In this document: piece after piece, positions 28,154 to 35,930 of the stretch
Numbering within the stretch: position 1 is the stretch's first letter
Layout of the letters: each line of letters opens with the position of its first letter
From: Mycobacterium sp. 3519A
Lineage (GTDB): Bacteria; Actinomycetota; Actinomycetes; Mycobacteriales; Mycobacteriaceae
Length of the DNA: 64,000 nt
Reading direction: 5' to 3'
Assembly: GCF_900240945.1 (NCBI RefSeq)
Contig: NZ_OESG01000014.1
Span: 2,861,315 to 2,925,314 of the forward strand
Translations under genes and position numbers: made by a program
Notes under the pieces: generated by a model
What the model saw: the letters and a program-made list of their open reading frames with translations, nothing else
Told to the model about the DNA's origin: nothing
Databases searched by the model: none

Positions 28154-28597
28154 GTGGACACCGATACCGTGGACCGCCAGTTCAGCGCGCTGCAACAACA
28201 GGCGCAGCAGACCGCCGCACTGATCGCGGCACTTGCCGGAAAGCTCTCGACGGCCGCCGCGGCGGGCGAGCCCAACGCCAGGGAGTGGGCGCTGGATCTC
28301 AAGGAGATCGCACTGGCGATCCGTGATGAGCAGAGCTCGACAACCGAACTCCTGCAAGCGATTCACGCGCTGGTCGACAACCACGTAGCCGCCGTCCCGC
28401 CTGCGCCGCCTGCGTACGCCCCACCACCTTCGCAGTACAGCCAACCCGCGCAGTACAGCCAACCGCAGTATCAGCCGGTCCAGGGCGGCGGCGCGCTGCA
28501 GCGCTTCCTCGGCGGGCGGTTCGGCCAGGCGATCGTGACCGGCGCAGGCATCGGAATCGGCGACGATCTGGTCAACTCGATCTTCGACCGGCTCTGA
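28154..28597 (+). CDS. small hypothetical protein with coiled coil and glycine-rich tail
   Basis: 147 aa. Residues 1-80 are predicted helical and Gln/Ala-rich (FSALQQQAQQTAALIAAL), residues 85-115 a Pro/Gln/Tyr-rich linker with repeated QYSQP units, and the C-terminus a conserved-looking hydrophobic Gly-zipper FLGGRFGQAIVTGAGIGIGDDLVNSIF. No signal peptide. I do not recognise a characterised family. The GTG start at 28154 follows GAAAGGACC. It is convergent with the next gene and shares a hairpin at the stop. Confidence 0.65.
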   Translation: MDTDTVDRQFSALQQQAQQTAALIAALAGKLSTAAAAGEPNAREWALDLKEIALAIRDEQSSTTELLQAIHALVDNHVAAVPPAPPAYAPPPSQYSQPAQYSQPQYQPVQGGGALQRFLGGRFGQAIVTGAGIGIGDDLVNSIFDRL

Positions 28598-28620
28598 GCC
28601 TGCCCGCACGGACAGGCTCA
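28595..28620. terminator. bidirectional hairpin overlapping a stop codon
   Basis: A perfect 8-bp stem (TGAGCCTG 28595-28602 with CAGGCTCA 28613-28620) and 10-nt loop; the stop codon of the small gene is in the left arm. It separates two convergent genes. Confidence 0.5.
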
Positions 28621-28629
28621 GAGCGTGGA

Positions 28630-29001
28630 TCACGCGCAGCGCAGCGGGTGAAGCAGATCGAACAACGGTCCGGCACAGGGGCCGACCCATCCCGGCGGCG
28701 GCGCCCAGCCGGACGGGGGATACCAGCCGACAGGCGGTGTCCAGTCCGGCGGCGGGGCCCAGCCGACGGGCGGCACCCAACCCGGCGCAGGGAAGCCGTC
28801 GTTCCAGCCCGGACCCCATTCCGGATGATGCCAGTCGCCGGGGTGGGGCCGCTCGTGTCCGTAAGGGCCCCAGTCGGTGGCGAATCCGGCGGGCAGAACC
28901 GGTTCCGCGGCCGACGCGAGTGGGGGAACGGCAAGTGCGACAGCGATTGAAGCTCCGGCCGCAGCTACCGCGAACGTCCGCAAAGATGGTCTTCGCAGCA
29001 T
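28630..29001 (-). CDS. small secreted Pro/Trp/Gly-rich protein
   Basis: 123 aa. A clear signal peptide (about 1-32, FAVAAAGASIAVALAVPPLASA) precedes a mature part made mostly of Pro, Trp and Gly. Residues 75-108 are tandem units of the form PPxGWxPP, alternating with PPxW. Two Cys near the C-terminus could form a disulfide. Similar short W/P-rich secreted proteins occur in mycobacteria but have no known function. A ribosome-binding site AGGAG lies seven bases upstream of the ATG. Confidence 0.7.
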   Translation of the reverse strand: MLRRPSLRTFAVAAAGASIAVALAVPPLASAAEPVLPAGFATDWGPYGHERPHPGDWHHPEWGPGWNDGFPAPGWVPPVGWAPPPDWTPPVGWYPPSGWAPPPGWVGPCAGPLFDLLHPLRCA

Positions 29002-29195
29002 GGTAAGACTCCTCTCATTTCAAGCATTGCAACGAAATTCGACGCTATGCCGGGTGCTTGAGAGTTTCTCCGGTGCACGCTTGAGGTGTGCTGTGACGTC
29101 GTTTCCCAAATAGTGTGACGCTCTGATGTCGATGGGAGTCCACTGCCAGAACAGCTCAACGGCAGATTCGAGTGGCATGTTGGAACGACGTGAGT

Positions 29196-29429
29196 ATGCA
29201 CATGTTTCGAGTCGCAGCGGCCGCCGTCGGAGCGACGGCCCTCGCTGGGATGGTAGTGATTTCCGCGTTTTCCGGCGGCCCCCGGGTGCAATCGGCCGCC
29301 GTGGTTCCCGAGCATTTCGGTGGACCCGTCGACACCTCGATCTACAACCCCGCCGCCACGTTGAGTATCCCGACGGTGTCCACCTCGGAGACGAGCGCAC
29401 CGTCAGCGTTGAGTGCACCCAGTAGCTGA
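29196..29429 (+). CDS. small secreted hypothetical protein
   Basis: 77 aa from ATG 29196 (a start eight codons earlier is possible). The N-terminus MHMFRVAAAAVGATALAGMVVISAF is a signal peptide or signal anchor; the rest is Ser/Thr/Pro/Ala-rich and ends SAPSALSAPSS. There is no recognised domain. It lies directly upstream of the hydrolase remnant, and could be either a real small exported protein or the head of a decayed longer gene. Confidence 0.45.
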   Translation: MHMFRVAAAAVGATALAGMVVISAFSGGPRVQSAAVVPEHFGGPVDTSIYNPAATLSIPTVSTSETSAPSALSAPSS

Positions 29430-29441
29430 GCCCGGCGTGGG

Positions 29442-29672
29442 TTGCTGAACAGCATCGCTGCGACTGGTTTCCTGCGCACCTGGCGCAGCCTGCCCTACGT
29501 CGGGCCCGCCTTCATCGACACCCTCCGCGATACCGGTGACGCCGACGACGACGAGTCGACTCTCGTTGTCTACCACACGGACTGGACACCGCAGCCCGCT
29601 CTCGAGGTCATCGAGGAGAACAGGGCGATCATCGCCGCCGAGGAAGCGCAGTCCACCATCACCGACGTCTAG
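29442..29672 (+). pseudogene. C-terminal remnant of a fourth propeller/glycoside hydrolase paralog
   Basis: The reading frame contains FLRTWRSLPYVGPAFIDTLRD ... YHTDWTPQPALEVIEENRAII, which matches the last 60 residues of genes A, B and C (for example FLRTWRNLDFAGPAFIHT and HQDWSPKPVL in C). The domain's catalytic part, propeller and repeats are absent, and no start with a ribosome-binding site is seen. It is a decayed or truncated fourth family member located 1 kb upstream of gene C. Confidence 0.75.
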
Positions 29673-29710
29673 AACGCTCGTCGACTTTAGGATTTGCCAA
29701 GGCCGGTGCC

Positions 29711-30049
29711 TCATGGTGGAAACCGGTCAGCACAAGCGGGCAGCAGGATAGAGGTCACATCGACGAGTACCACCACATTCATCGTTGTGTGGATTTCGGC
29801 GGTGTCCTTAAGCCAGACCGCCACCGCGGAACCGGGTGCGACCCCCAGCGCGCGCAACCGATGAGCGAGATTGGTGGCAGCGCGGTCGAAGTCGAGCCAC
29901 GTCAGCACGCGGTCCGGCCCGTCGGGGATGCAATCGACATAGGCCCACTTGTCAGGTGTCGCCCCGGCATTGTGCGTCACCCGCTCAGAGAGGGTGGTAT
30001 CCGTCCACCAGCCGGCGGCCCGGTACTGCGCCGCCTCGGCGGGGGTCAC
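29711..30049 (-). pseudogene. truncated acyl-CoA synthetase N-terminus
   Basis: From GTG 30049 the frame reads like the start of a FadD-type AMP-forming ligase: EAAQYRAAGWWTDTTLSERV, TPDKWAYVD, LTWLDFDRAATNLAHRLRALGVAPGSAVAVWLKDTAEIHT. After this point (about 29785) the similarity stops and an unrelated tail runs to a stop at 29711. The P-loop and all catalytic motifs are missing, so the product would be inactive. With the adjacent hydrolase remnant it marks a recombination scar. Confidence 0.65.
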
Positions 30050-30069
30050 GGCGGCTGCACGCCCGGTGT

Positions 30070-30075
30070 TACGGT
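30070..30075 (+). promoter_or_regulatory. candidate -10 for a leaderless hypothetical gene
   Basis: TACGGT (TANNNT) followed by six bases and the GTG at 30082; no Shine-Dalgarno is seen. Confidence 0.4.
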
Positions 30076-30081
30076 GCGCGC

Positions 30082-30453
30082 GTGGGATTCCTCGACGACG
30101 CACGACGGCTTCGAGAGCTCAAAGAAGCGAATCCTGACATACCGATACGCGAGCTGCAGATCGTGCTCGACGCCGAAAAGCACGAGGCAGCGGCCGCGAA
30201 GTTCGACGACCAGTTCGCCGCGGCCGCGGTCGTGCCCTACATCGAGGTCGTACCCGCCAAGCTCTACAAGAAAGACCTCAACGCGTTCGTGAAGACCTAC
30301 ATAGGCATCGTCGGACTGCTGCCCGAAGACATGTTCGGGATCTATACGCAGCCATACGGAGAGTCGGCGGGCCCGCTGAGCATCGTCTACCGAGACCGGC
30401 CCGAGTACTCGGAGGGCCGGCGCCGCTACCGCCGCGCGGTGCTCGGCGAATAA
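30082..30453 (+). CDS. conserved-looking hypothetical protein
   Basis: 123 aa from GTG 30082. An N-terminal charged helix (GFLDDARRLRELKEANPDIPIRELQIVLDAEKHE) leads into a mixed alpha/beta segment AVVPYIEVVPAKLYKKDLNAFVKTYIGIVGLLPEDMFGIYTQ with an Arg-rich C-terminus. No signal peptide or TM helix. I do not recognise the family. Codon use and amino-acid composition look like a true gene, and a TANNNT hexamer sits six bases upstream. Confidence 0.6.
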   Translation: MGFLDDARRLRELKEANPDIPIRELQIVLDAEKHEAAAAKFDDQFAAAAVVPYIEVVPAKLYKKDLNAFVKTYIGIVGLLPEDMFGIYTQPYGESAGPLSIVYRDRPEYSEGRRRYRRAVLGE

Positions 30454-30537
30454 CGCCCCGCAGCGCCGCCGACCTGGCAAATTCGTGCGGATAGCCAAAT
30501 TCAGCAAATTCGCAGAGTCGATCTCGGTAATGCGAAT

Positions 30538-30563
30538 CAAACCGCTAGACTAACCAGCGGTTT
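30538..30563. repeat. inverted repeat in the leader of gene C
   Basis: AAACCGCT and AGCGGTTT (30539-30546 with 30556-30563) form a perfect 8-bp inverted repeat with a 9-nt loop, about 75 bp before gene C's start. Its right half overlaps a 13-mer (30550-30562) found in inverted orientation in front of gene A. Confidence 0.5.
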
Positions 30564-30635
30564 GCTGTCGTTTCGCCGAGCTAAGCTACCCGCTGCCGCT
30601 CAGCATCAGACGTTTACTGGGCAATTAGGGGAGAT

Positions 30636-33600
30636 ATGCATTCGCGATACGGCAGGTATGTCGGACGGGTGGGCGCGCTTGCCGTCGCTCTGGGCATCGG
30701 ATCGGCAATCGCCGCGCCGGCAGGGATCGCGTGGGCGACTGAAGACGATGCGACCACCTCCTCGCCCACGGGCGCGGAGACCGGCAGCGAGCCCACCGGC
30801 GCACCCACCGCGCCCCAGACGGCTGGCGGCGCCACCGGAACTCCGGTCACGCCGCACGAGCCGAAGACCACCCCCGAACCCGTCGACCCGAAACCCGGAT
30901 CGGCCACCTCCGAAGAGGTGGCGCCCGGCGTCACCGTCTCGAACTCCGGCGGCGCACATTCCGGCGACGACCGTGGCGCGCAGAAGCCGAAGAAGAAAAG
31001 GGCGACCGCCAAACCGTCCACCCGCGTTGCCGAATCCACCACGGCCACAAACGAGCCGGCTCACCAGGCGCGCACCCAGAACACAGTCACGAGTAACAGC
31101 GCGCCGAAAGACGAACCAGAGACCGAAGCGCCACCCGCCGTGACGGTCGCCGCGCTGCGTCAACCTGCCGCCGAGCTGTCGACAACCCTGACGGCGCCGG
31201 TCAAACCGGCCGTTGTCAACCCGGTCCAGGCGGCGATCGGCACCCTGATCGATGTGGTGGTGCGTCCGGTGCTGTCGGCGTTCCTCGGCGTGCTCCCCGG
31301 CGGGGCCACGGAATCGCCGCTGTCGTGGGTGTTGTTGGGGGCGGCCCGACGCCAGGTGGGGCAGACCGAGGATGTCACCGCCGAGGTCGCCGACGCGCAG
31401 TTGGCGGCCACTCAGACCGTCGCCGCGGCGGCGGCCAACCAACCGCCGACCGCGACGGTGACGTGGGGTCGACCCGATGCGACGACCGGCAAGGTGCTGG
31501 GGCAATTGAGCACGAGCGACCCCGAAGGCAAGGCGGTCACGGTCACGTTGAAGTCCGGTCCGAGCGCGGGCACCTTCGCCTACAACTCGACGACCAAGGT
31601 GATCACCTACACGCCCACCACAGCGCAGCGCTTCGTCGCCGCGACGACAGCCAATCCCGAGGACACCATCGGGATGACGGTCAGCGTGTACGACGGGGTC
31701 AACAGGGTCGACGTGCCGATCAACATCCCGGTGAGCCCGTCGCCGTTCTACAAAGCCAATGACTTCACCAACGTCACCGACGCCAGCGCGGTGGCCGTCA
31801 CGAACACCCGGGCGTACATCACCAACCGCAGCACCGGCACCGTCACCGTGTACGACACGGTCAAGAACACGGTCGTTGGCACGTATCAGGTCGGCGCGGC
31901 GCCCGACGGTATCGCGGTCAAGAAGGACGGCACCCGGCTGTACGTGTCGAGTTCGACCAACAACACCGTCACAGTCATCGACACCGCGACCGGCGCCACC
32001 AAGAAGACGATCACGATCGCCAATCCCACTGCCATCGCGATCAATCCGAGCGGCAGCACGGTGTACGTCGCCAGCGGCACGGGCGCGACGATCAGCAAGA
32101 TCAGCACGACCTACAACACGGTTTCCAGTAGCAAGGTCAAGCTCCCCACCGGCTACCAGCCCACCGAGCTCGCGGTGAGTGCCGACGGCACCAAGATCTA
32201 TGTTGCGAGCGCCAAGCCGACCGGCGGCGGCAACATCTCGGTGTTCTCATCCAGCGCGACGACGGTCACGTCGATCACCGATACCGCCGGTGCGCCAACG
32301 GGTCTCGCGCTCAGCGCCAGCTATCCGCGGCTGTTCGCCACCGACACTGCGGGCGGGGTCACCGTCATCGACACGACGGCACGCACCGCAGTGACGCGAA
32401 ACCTCGGCGTTGCGTTGTCCGGCATTGTCATCACCAACGACAGCAGCACGGTGATGGTTGTCAGCAACACCGGTCTGCTGGCGGCAGTGAGCAGCACTGA
32501 CGGTTCGACATTGGGCGTGACGACGGTTCGCGGTACGGCCACCCCGATGTCGGTGCAACCCGGCGTCGTGCTCAGCCCCGACGGCACCAAGATGTTCGTC
32601 ACCGACTACGACACCGACAGCGTCCACGTCGTCTCGCTCGTGCCCCCGAACACGTCGCCGTTCTCCAGCGACCCGTCCTACAGCGTGTCCAACCCGTCGA
32701 CCGGTGCGCTGACCGGAAAAGTGGGAGTCGTCGACTTCGACGGTGACCCGCTCACGTACGTGGTGAACACCAAACCCACAAAGGGCACTTTGGTGCTCAA
32801 AGCCGACGGGACCTACACGTACACACCGACTTCCACCACCCGCCACGCCGCGGCCGTGCCGGGCGCACCGGATTCCGTGACGACGGATTCGTTCACCATC
32901 ACGGTTTCCGACGGCCGCAACGGGACGGTGACCACCAAGATCATCGTCGCGATCGACCCCGCCAACAAGGTTCCGGCCGTCACGACGACCATTGGCACGC
33001 CAAGCACGACGACCGGTGTGGTCAAGGGCAGCGTCACAGCCACCGACGGCAATAGCGACAAGCGGACCTACACGGTGACGTCGGGGCCGACGAAGGGCAC
33101 GGTGACGATCACCTCGACGGGCTCGTTCACCTATACGCCGACTGCGGAGGCGCGTGCCGCCGCAACGGCGCCGGGGGCCGGCTACGACGACAGGAAGGAC
33201 ACGTTCGTCGTCACGGTCGACGACGGCCACGGCGGCGTCGTTCCCGTGACGGTGAACGTCAGGATCGGTGCACCCAACGCCAAACCGACGGGTGCGGTGG
33301 CGACGGTGACGAACACCAATCCGCGCAGCGGTGTCGTCACCGGTACCGTCACCGCCACCGACGCAAACGGAGATCCGTTGAGCTTCAAGGCGAGTGCGAC
33401 GACCAAGGGCACGATCGTCTTCGGTCCCAGCGGCACGTTCACCTACACGCCGACTGCTGCCGCACGTCTGGCGGCTTCGAAGGCCGGTGCGACGACCGCC
33501 ACGAAGACCGAGACCATCACGATCACGGTGAGCGACGGATTCGGCGGCACCACAACGACTTCGCTGAAGGTGTCGATCGCACCGAACCCGACGACCAACG

Positions 33601-34913
33601 GTGCGCCGACCAACGGCCATGAGGCGCCGGGCACCACGACGTCGACCGCTATCGGCACGGTGACCGGTACGGTCACTGCGGACGACCCCGACGGGGACAA
33701 GCTGACGTACAGCCTGGGGTCCGGACCGGCGTTCGGGACCGTGAAGGTGACCGCGGACGGCAAGTTCACCTACACGCCCGACGTCGACGCCAGGTACCGC
33801 GCGTTGGTGACGGATGGTGTCGACACCGACAGCTTCGTGGTCAACATCAGCGACGCCTTCGGCGGAACCACCACGGCCACAGTGAATGTCGAGATTGCGC
33901 CGCCGTCGGCGTCGGCGATCGATCAGCGTCCGACGACGGTGGCCGTCACCGCTCAGCAGATGTACTTCTACTCGCAGACGGACACCGACAAGGCGATGGG
34001 GCTGCTCAAGGATGCCGGCATCGACACGATCCGGATCCTGATCCCTTGGGCCGGCGTGGAACCCACGGACGACACCTACAACTGGGCGGCGGTGGACCGA
34101 ATGGTCAACAGCGCAAACGCCAAGGGCATCAAGGTGCTTGCCGTGCTGAATTCGACGCCGGACTGGGCGGCGGTGCCCGACCAACCGCCGCTGAGCGGGC
34201 ATCCTGCGGACCTGAACGAGTTCAGTGAGTTCGTCACCAAGGTCGCGACTCGGTATCAGGGCAAGGTGGCCGACTACGAGATCTGGAACGAGCCGAACTA
34301 CAACGTTTTCTGGTCGCCGACCCCGGACGCCAAGCAGTACACCGAGTTGCTGAAGGTCGCGTACACCGCGATCAAGGCGGCGGATCCGAACGCTACGGTG
34401 ATTGCGGCGTCGGTGGCTGCGGCGGCGGAAACCCCCGGCGGCCCGACGGTCAACCCGGTGACCTACCTGTCGCAGATGTATGCGGCGGGGGCCGCGGGCT
34501 ACTTCGACGCGGTGTCGTTCCATCCGTACCTGTACTCGATACCGTTCTCGGCGGGAGAGGGCCATGCGGGCGTGCCGATCACGCAGGCGGAGCAGATGTA
34601 TGCGGTGATGGTCGCCAACGGCGATGGGAACAAGAAGATCTGGGTCACCGAATACGGTCAGCCGTCGTCGGAGGTGTCGGAGGCCAATCAGGCGGCGTTC
34701 GTCGGGGACTTCCTGCGCACGTGGCGCAATCTCGACTTCGCCGGGCCCGCGTTCATCCACACGCTGGCGGACTATCCGTCGAGTGATCCGATCCAGGGCT
34801 CGATGGGGTTGTTCCACCAGGACTGGTCGCCCAAGCCGGTGCTCGCCACCGTGAAGCAGGTGATCGCGGAGAACAACGCGATCGAGGCGGCCGCCGACAG
34901 CAACGTGCTGTAG
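30636..34913 (+). CDS. gene C: secreted propeller/VCBS/glycoside hydrolase surface protein
   Basis: 1425 aa, third paralog. ATG 30636 follows GGGGAGAT. Signal peptide about 1-34 (YVGRVGALAVALGIGSAIAAP); Pro/Thr/Glu-rich linker with VSNSGGA and basic KPKKKRATAK; ESPLSWVLLGAARRQVG block (about 211-244); VCBS-like domain (268-371); YVTN propeller (372-668, LYVSSSTNNTVTVIDTATG-type blades); four VCBS-like repeats (670-1091); glycoside hydrolase (1093-1425) with acid/base Glu1219 in IWNEPN and nucleophile candidate Glu1339 in VTEYG. It is more diverged from A and B than they are from each other. All catalytic motifs are intact. The substrate is unknown. Confidence 0.85.
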   Translation: MHSRYGRYVGRVGALAVALGIGSAIAAPAGIAWATEDDATTSSPTGAETGSEPTGAPTAPQTAGGATGTPVTPHEPKTTPEPVDPKPGSATSEEVAPGVTVSNSGGAHSGDDRGAQKPKKKRATAKPSTRVAESTTATNEPAHQARTQNTVTSNSAPKDEPETEAPPAVTVAALRQPAAELSTTLTAPVKPAVVNPVQAAIGTLIDVVVRPVLSAFLGVLPGGATESPLSWVLLGAARRQVGQTEDVTAEVADAQLAATQTVAAAAANQPPTATVTWGRPDATTGKVLGQLSTSDPEGKAVTVTLKSGPSAGTFAYNSTTKVITYTPTTAQRFVAATTANPEDTIGMTVSVYDGVNRVDVPINIPVSPSPFYKANDFTNVTDASAVAVTNTRAYITNRSTGTVTVYDTVKNTVVGTYQVGAAPDGIAVKKDGTRLYVSSSTNNTVTVIDTATGATKKTITIANPTAIAINPSGSTVYVASGTGATISKISTTYNTVSSSKVKLPTGYQPTELAVSADGTKIYVASAKPTGGGNISVFSSSATTVTSITDTAGAPTGLALSASYPRLFATDTAGGVTVIDTTARTAVTRNLGVALSGIVITNDSSTVMVVSNTGLLAAVSSTDGSTLGVTTVRGTATPMSVQPGVVLSPDGTKMFVTDYDTDSVHVVSLVPPNTSPFSSDPSYSVSNPSTGALTGKVGVVDFDGDPLTYVVNTKPTKGTLVLKADGTYTYTPTSTTRHAAAVPGAPDSVTTDSFTITVSDGRNGTVTTKIIVAIDPANKVPAVTTTIGTPSTTTGVVKGSVTATDGNSDKRTYTVTSGPTKGTVTITSTGSFTYTPTAEARAAATAPGAGYDDRKDTFVVTVDDGHGGVVPVTVNVRIGAPNAKPTGAVATVTNTNPRSGVVTGTVTATDANGDPLSFKASATTKGTIVFGPSGTFTYTPTAAARLAASKAGATTATKTETITITVSDGFGGTTTTSLKVSIAPNPTTNGAPTNGHEAPGTTTSTAIGTVTGTVTADDPDGDKLTYSLGSGPAFGTVKVTADGKFTYTPDVDARYRALVTDGVDTDSFVVNISDAFGGTTTATVNVEIAPPSASAIDQRPTTVAVTAQQMYFYSQTDTDKAMGLLKDAGIDTIRILIPWAGVEPTDDTYNWAAVDRMVNSANAKGIKVLAVLNSTPDWAAVPDQPPLSGHPADLNEFSEFVTKVATRYQGKVADYEIWNEPNYNVFWSPTPDAKQYTELLKVAYTAIKAADPNATVIAASVAAAAETPGGPTVNPVTYLSQMYAAGAAGYFDAVSFHPYLYSIPFSAGEGHAGVPITQAEQMYAVMVANGDGNKKIWVTEYGQPSSEVSEANQAAFVGDFLRTWRNLDFAGPAFIHTLADYPSSDPIQGSMGLFHQDWSPKPVLATVKQVIAENNAIEAAADSNVL

Positions 34914-35064
34914 GCGCCTAAGTAGTCGCGGATCGAACTCGACCCGTATTGCAGTAGTCCGCCACTTAGGTCGTGCCTGCGGCGGCGCGCGAGTATTCGA
35001 TGGCGGAGCATGGCGCCGAGCGGTGACCGTCGTTTCGCAAGGTCCTTGCGCGGAAGGAACGTCG

Positions 35065-35925
35065 ATGGCGTGCTACAGGAGTATCGGCGCCATCGCGTGC
35101 GCTGCCATGCTGGCGTTGAGCGTCGTGACGGTGCCGCCCCAGGCTGACAGCACGCGCACCGAAACTCGCCCGGTGCGGCTCACTGCCACGGCCTTACCCG
35201 CCGCCGTAGATATACCGACGCTGGCACGTTTCGTCACCCAGCGGACCCTGATGGCGGACCGAGGCGCGCCTAGCCCTGGGGTGATGGGGAACGTGGCTCC
35301 GGACGAGGGCACTGACCCGGCGACACAGCTGCGAGTCACCGGTACCCCGACACCGACAGCCGCCGCCAGCACCCTCGCTGTGACAGACCTGCCGAGTCCG
35401 ATCAGCCAATTCCTCGGCTTTGTCGCCCTTTTCATCCTTTTCGCACCCCTGATCGTCGGAGTGATTCTGCTGTGTCCGATCTGCGCGATAATCAACGAGC
35501 TCTCGTACATAATCCCGGGCGTCAGCCCGGTGGGCGCGTTGTCTGCCGCCACCGAGGCCCCGGTCGTTGAAACCCCGACCCTCGCCGCCGCCACCACGAC
35601 AGAAGAGCCTGCTGACCCGGCGCCGGTGACGTCGACCGTCAAGCCAACCCACCGGGGCACCGCCAAGAAAGCCGAGACCAAAGCGGCGAAGGAGCCGAAG
35701 TCGGTTGACGACTCCGAGTCCCCGGCCGTCGTCGAGTCTTCGAAGCCTGAGCAGGGCCCGATACGCGGTGCCCATCACGACACTGCCGACAAGCGGACCA
35801 CCCGTGCCGCCGCCGCTGCCCGGGGGGAGGAGACGGCGGCGGCGGCCGGGTCCGAGTCGAATACACCGTCACCGGCGCACCCGAAGAAGAAGAAAGCCCA
35901 CCGTGCCGCGGCTGACGATTCGTAA
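35065..35925 (+). CDS. exported membrane protein with Lys-rich C-terminal tail
   Basis: 286 aa from ATG 35065 (GGAAGGAAC upstream; another in-frame start lies at 35023). A signal peptide at about 1-28 (IGAIACAAMLALSVVTVPPQA), a hydrophobic stretch at 118-150 (FLGFVALFILFAPLIVGVILLCPICAII) that could be one long or two short TM helices, then about 120 residues of low-complexity Ala/Thr/Lys/Glu sequence ending HPKKKKAHRAAADDS. I do not recognise the family. Composition of the tail resembles that of the Ala-rich repeat protein at 9092-10597. Confidence 0.65.
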   Translation: MACYRSIGAIACAAMLALSVVTVPPQADSTRTETRPVRLTATALPAAVDIPTLARFVTQRTLMADRGAPSPGVMGNVAPDEGTDPATQLRVTGTPTPTAAASTLAVTDLPSPISQFLGFVALFILFAPLIVGVILLCPICAIINELSYIIPGVSPVGALSAATEAPVVETPTLAAATTTEEPADPAPVTSTVKPTHRGTAKKAETKAAKEPKSVDDSESPAVVESSKPEQGPIRGAHHDTADKRTTRAAAAARGEETAAAAGSESNTPSPAHPKKKKAHRAAADDS

Positions 35926-35930
35926 CGGTG

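Noticed and set aside
29196..29672. Small secreted ORF and hydrolase remnant as one gene with a frameshift
   Set aside because: The small ORF's Ser/Thr/Pro tail is not similar to any part of the hydrolase near its C-terminus, and a stop plus 12 bp separates them; kept as two features, though decay of one longer gene cannot be excluded.
20066..30635. Insertion sequence or prophage as the source of the insert between B and C
   Set aside because: No transposase, integrase, terminal inverted repeats or attachment-site duplication could be seen; only truncated metabolic genes mark the borders.
32247..34817. 856-codon open frame antisense to gene C, and a 981-codon frame in another register of gene B (16492-19437)
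   Set aside because: Both are compositional shadows of the repeat-rich hydrolase genes: His/Arg-rich, no start context, no domain.
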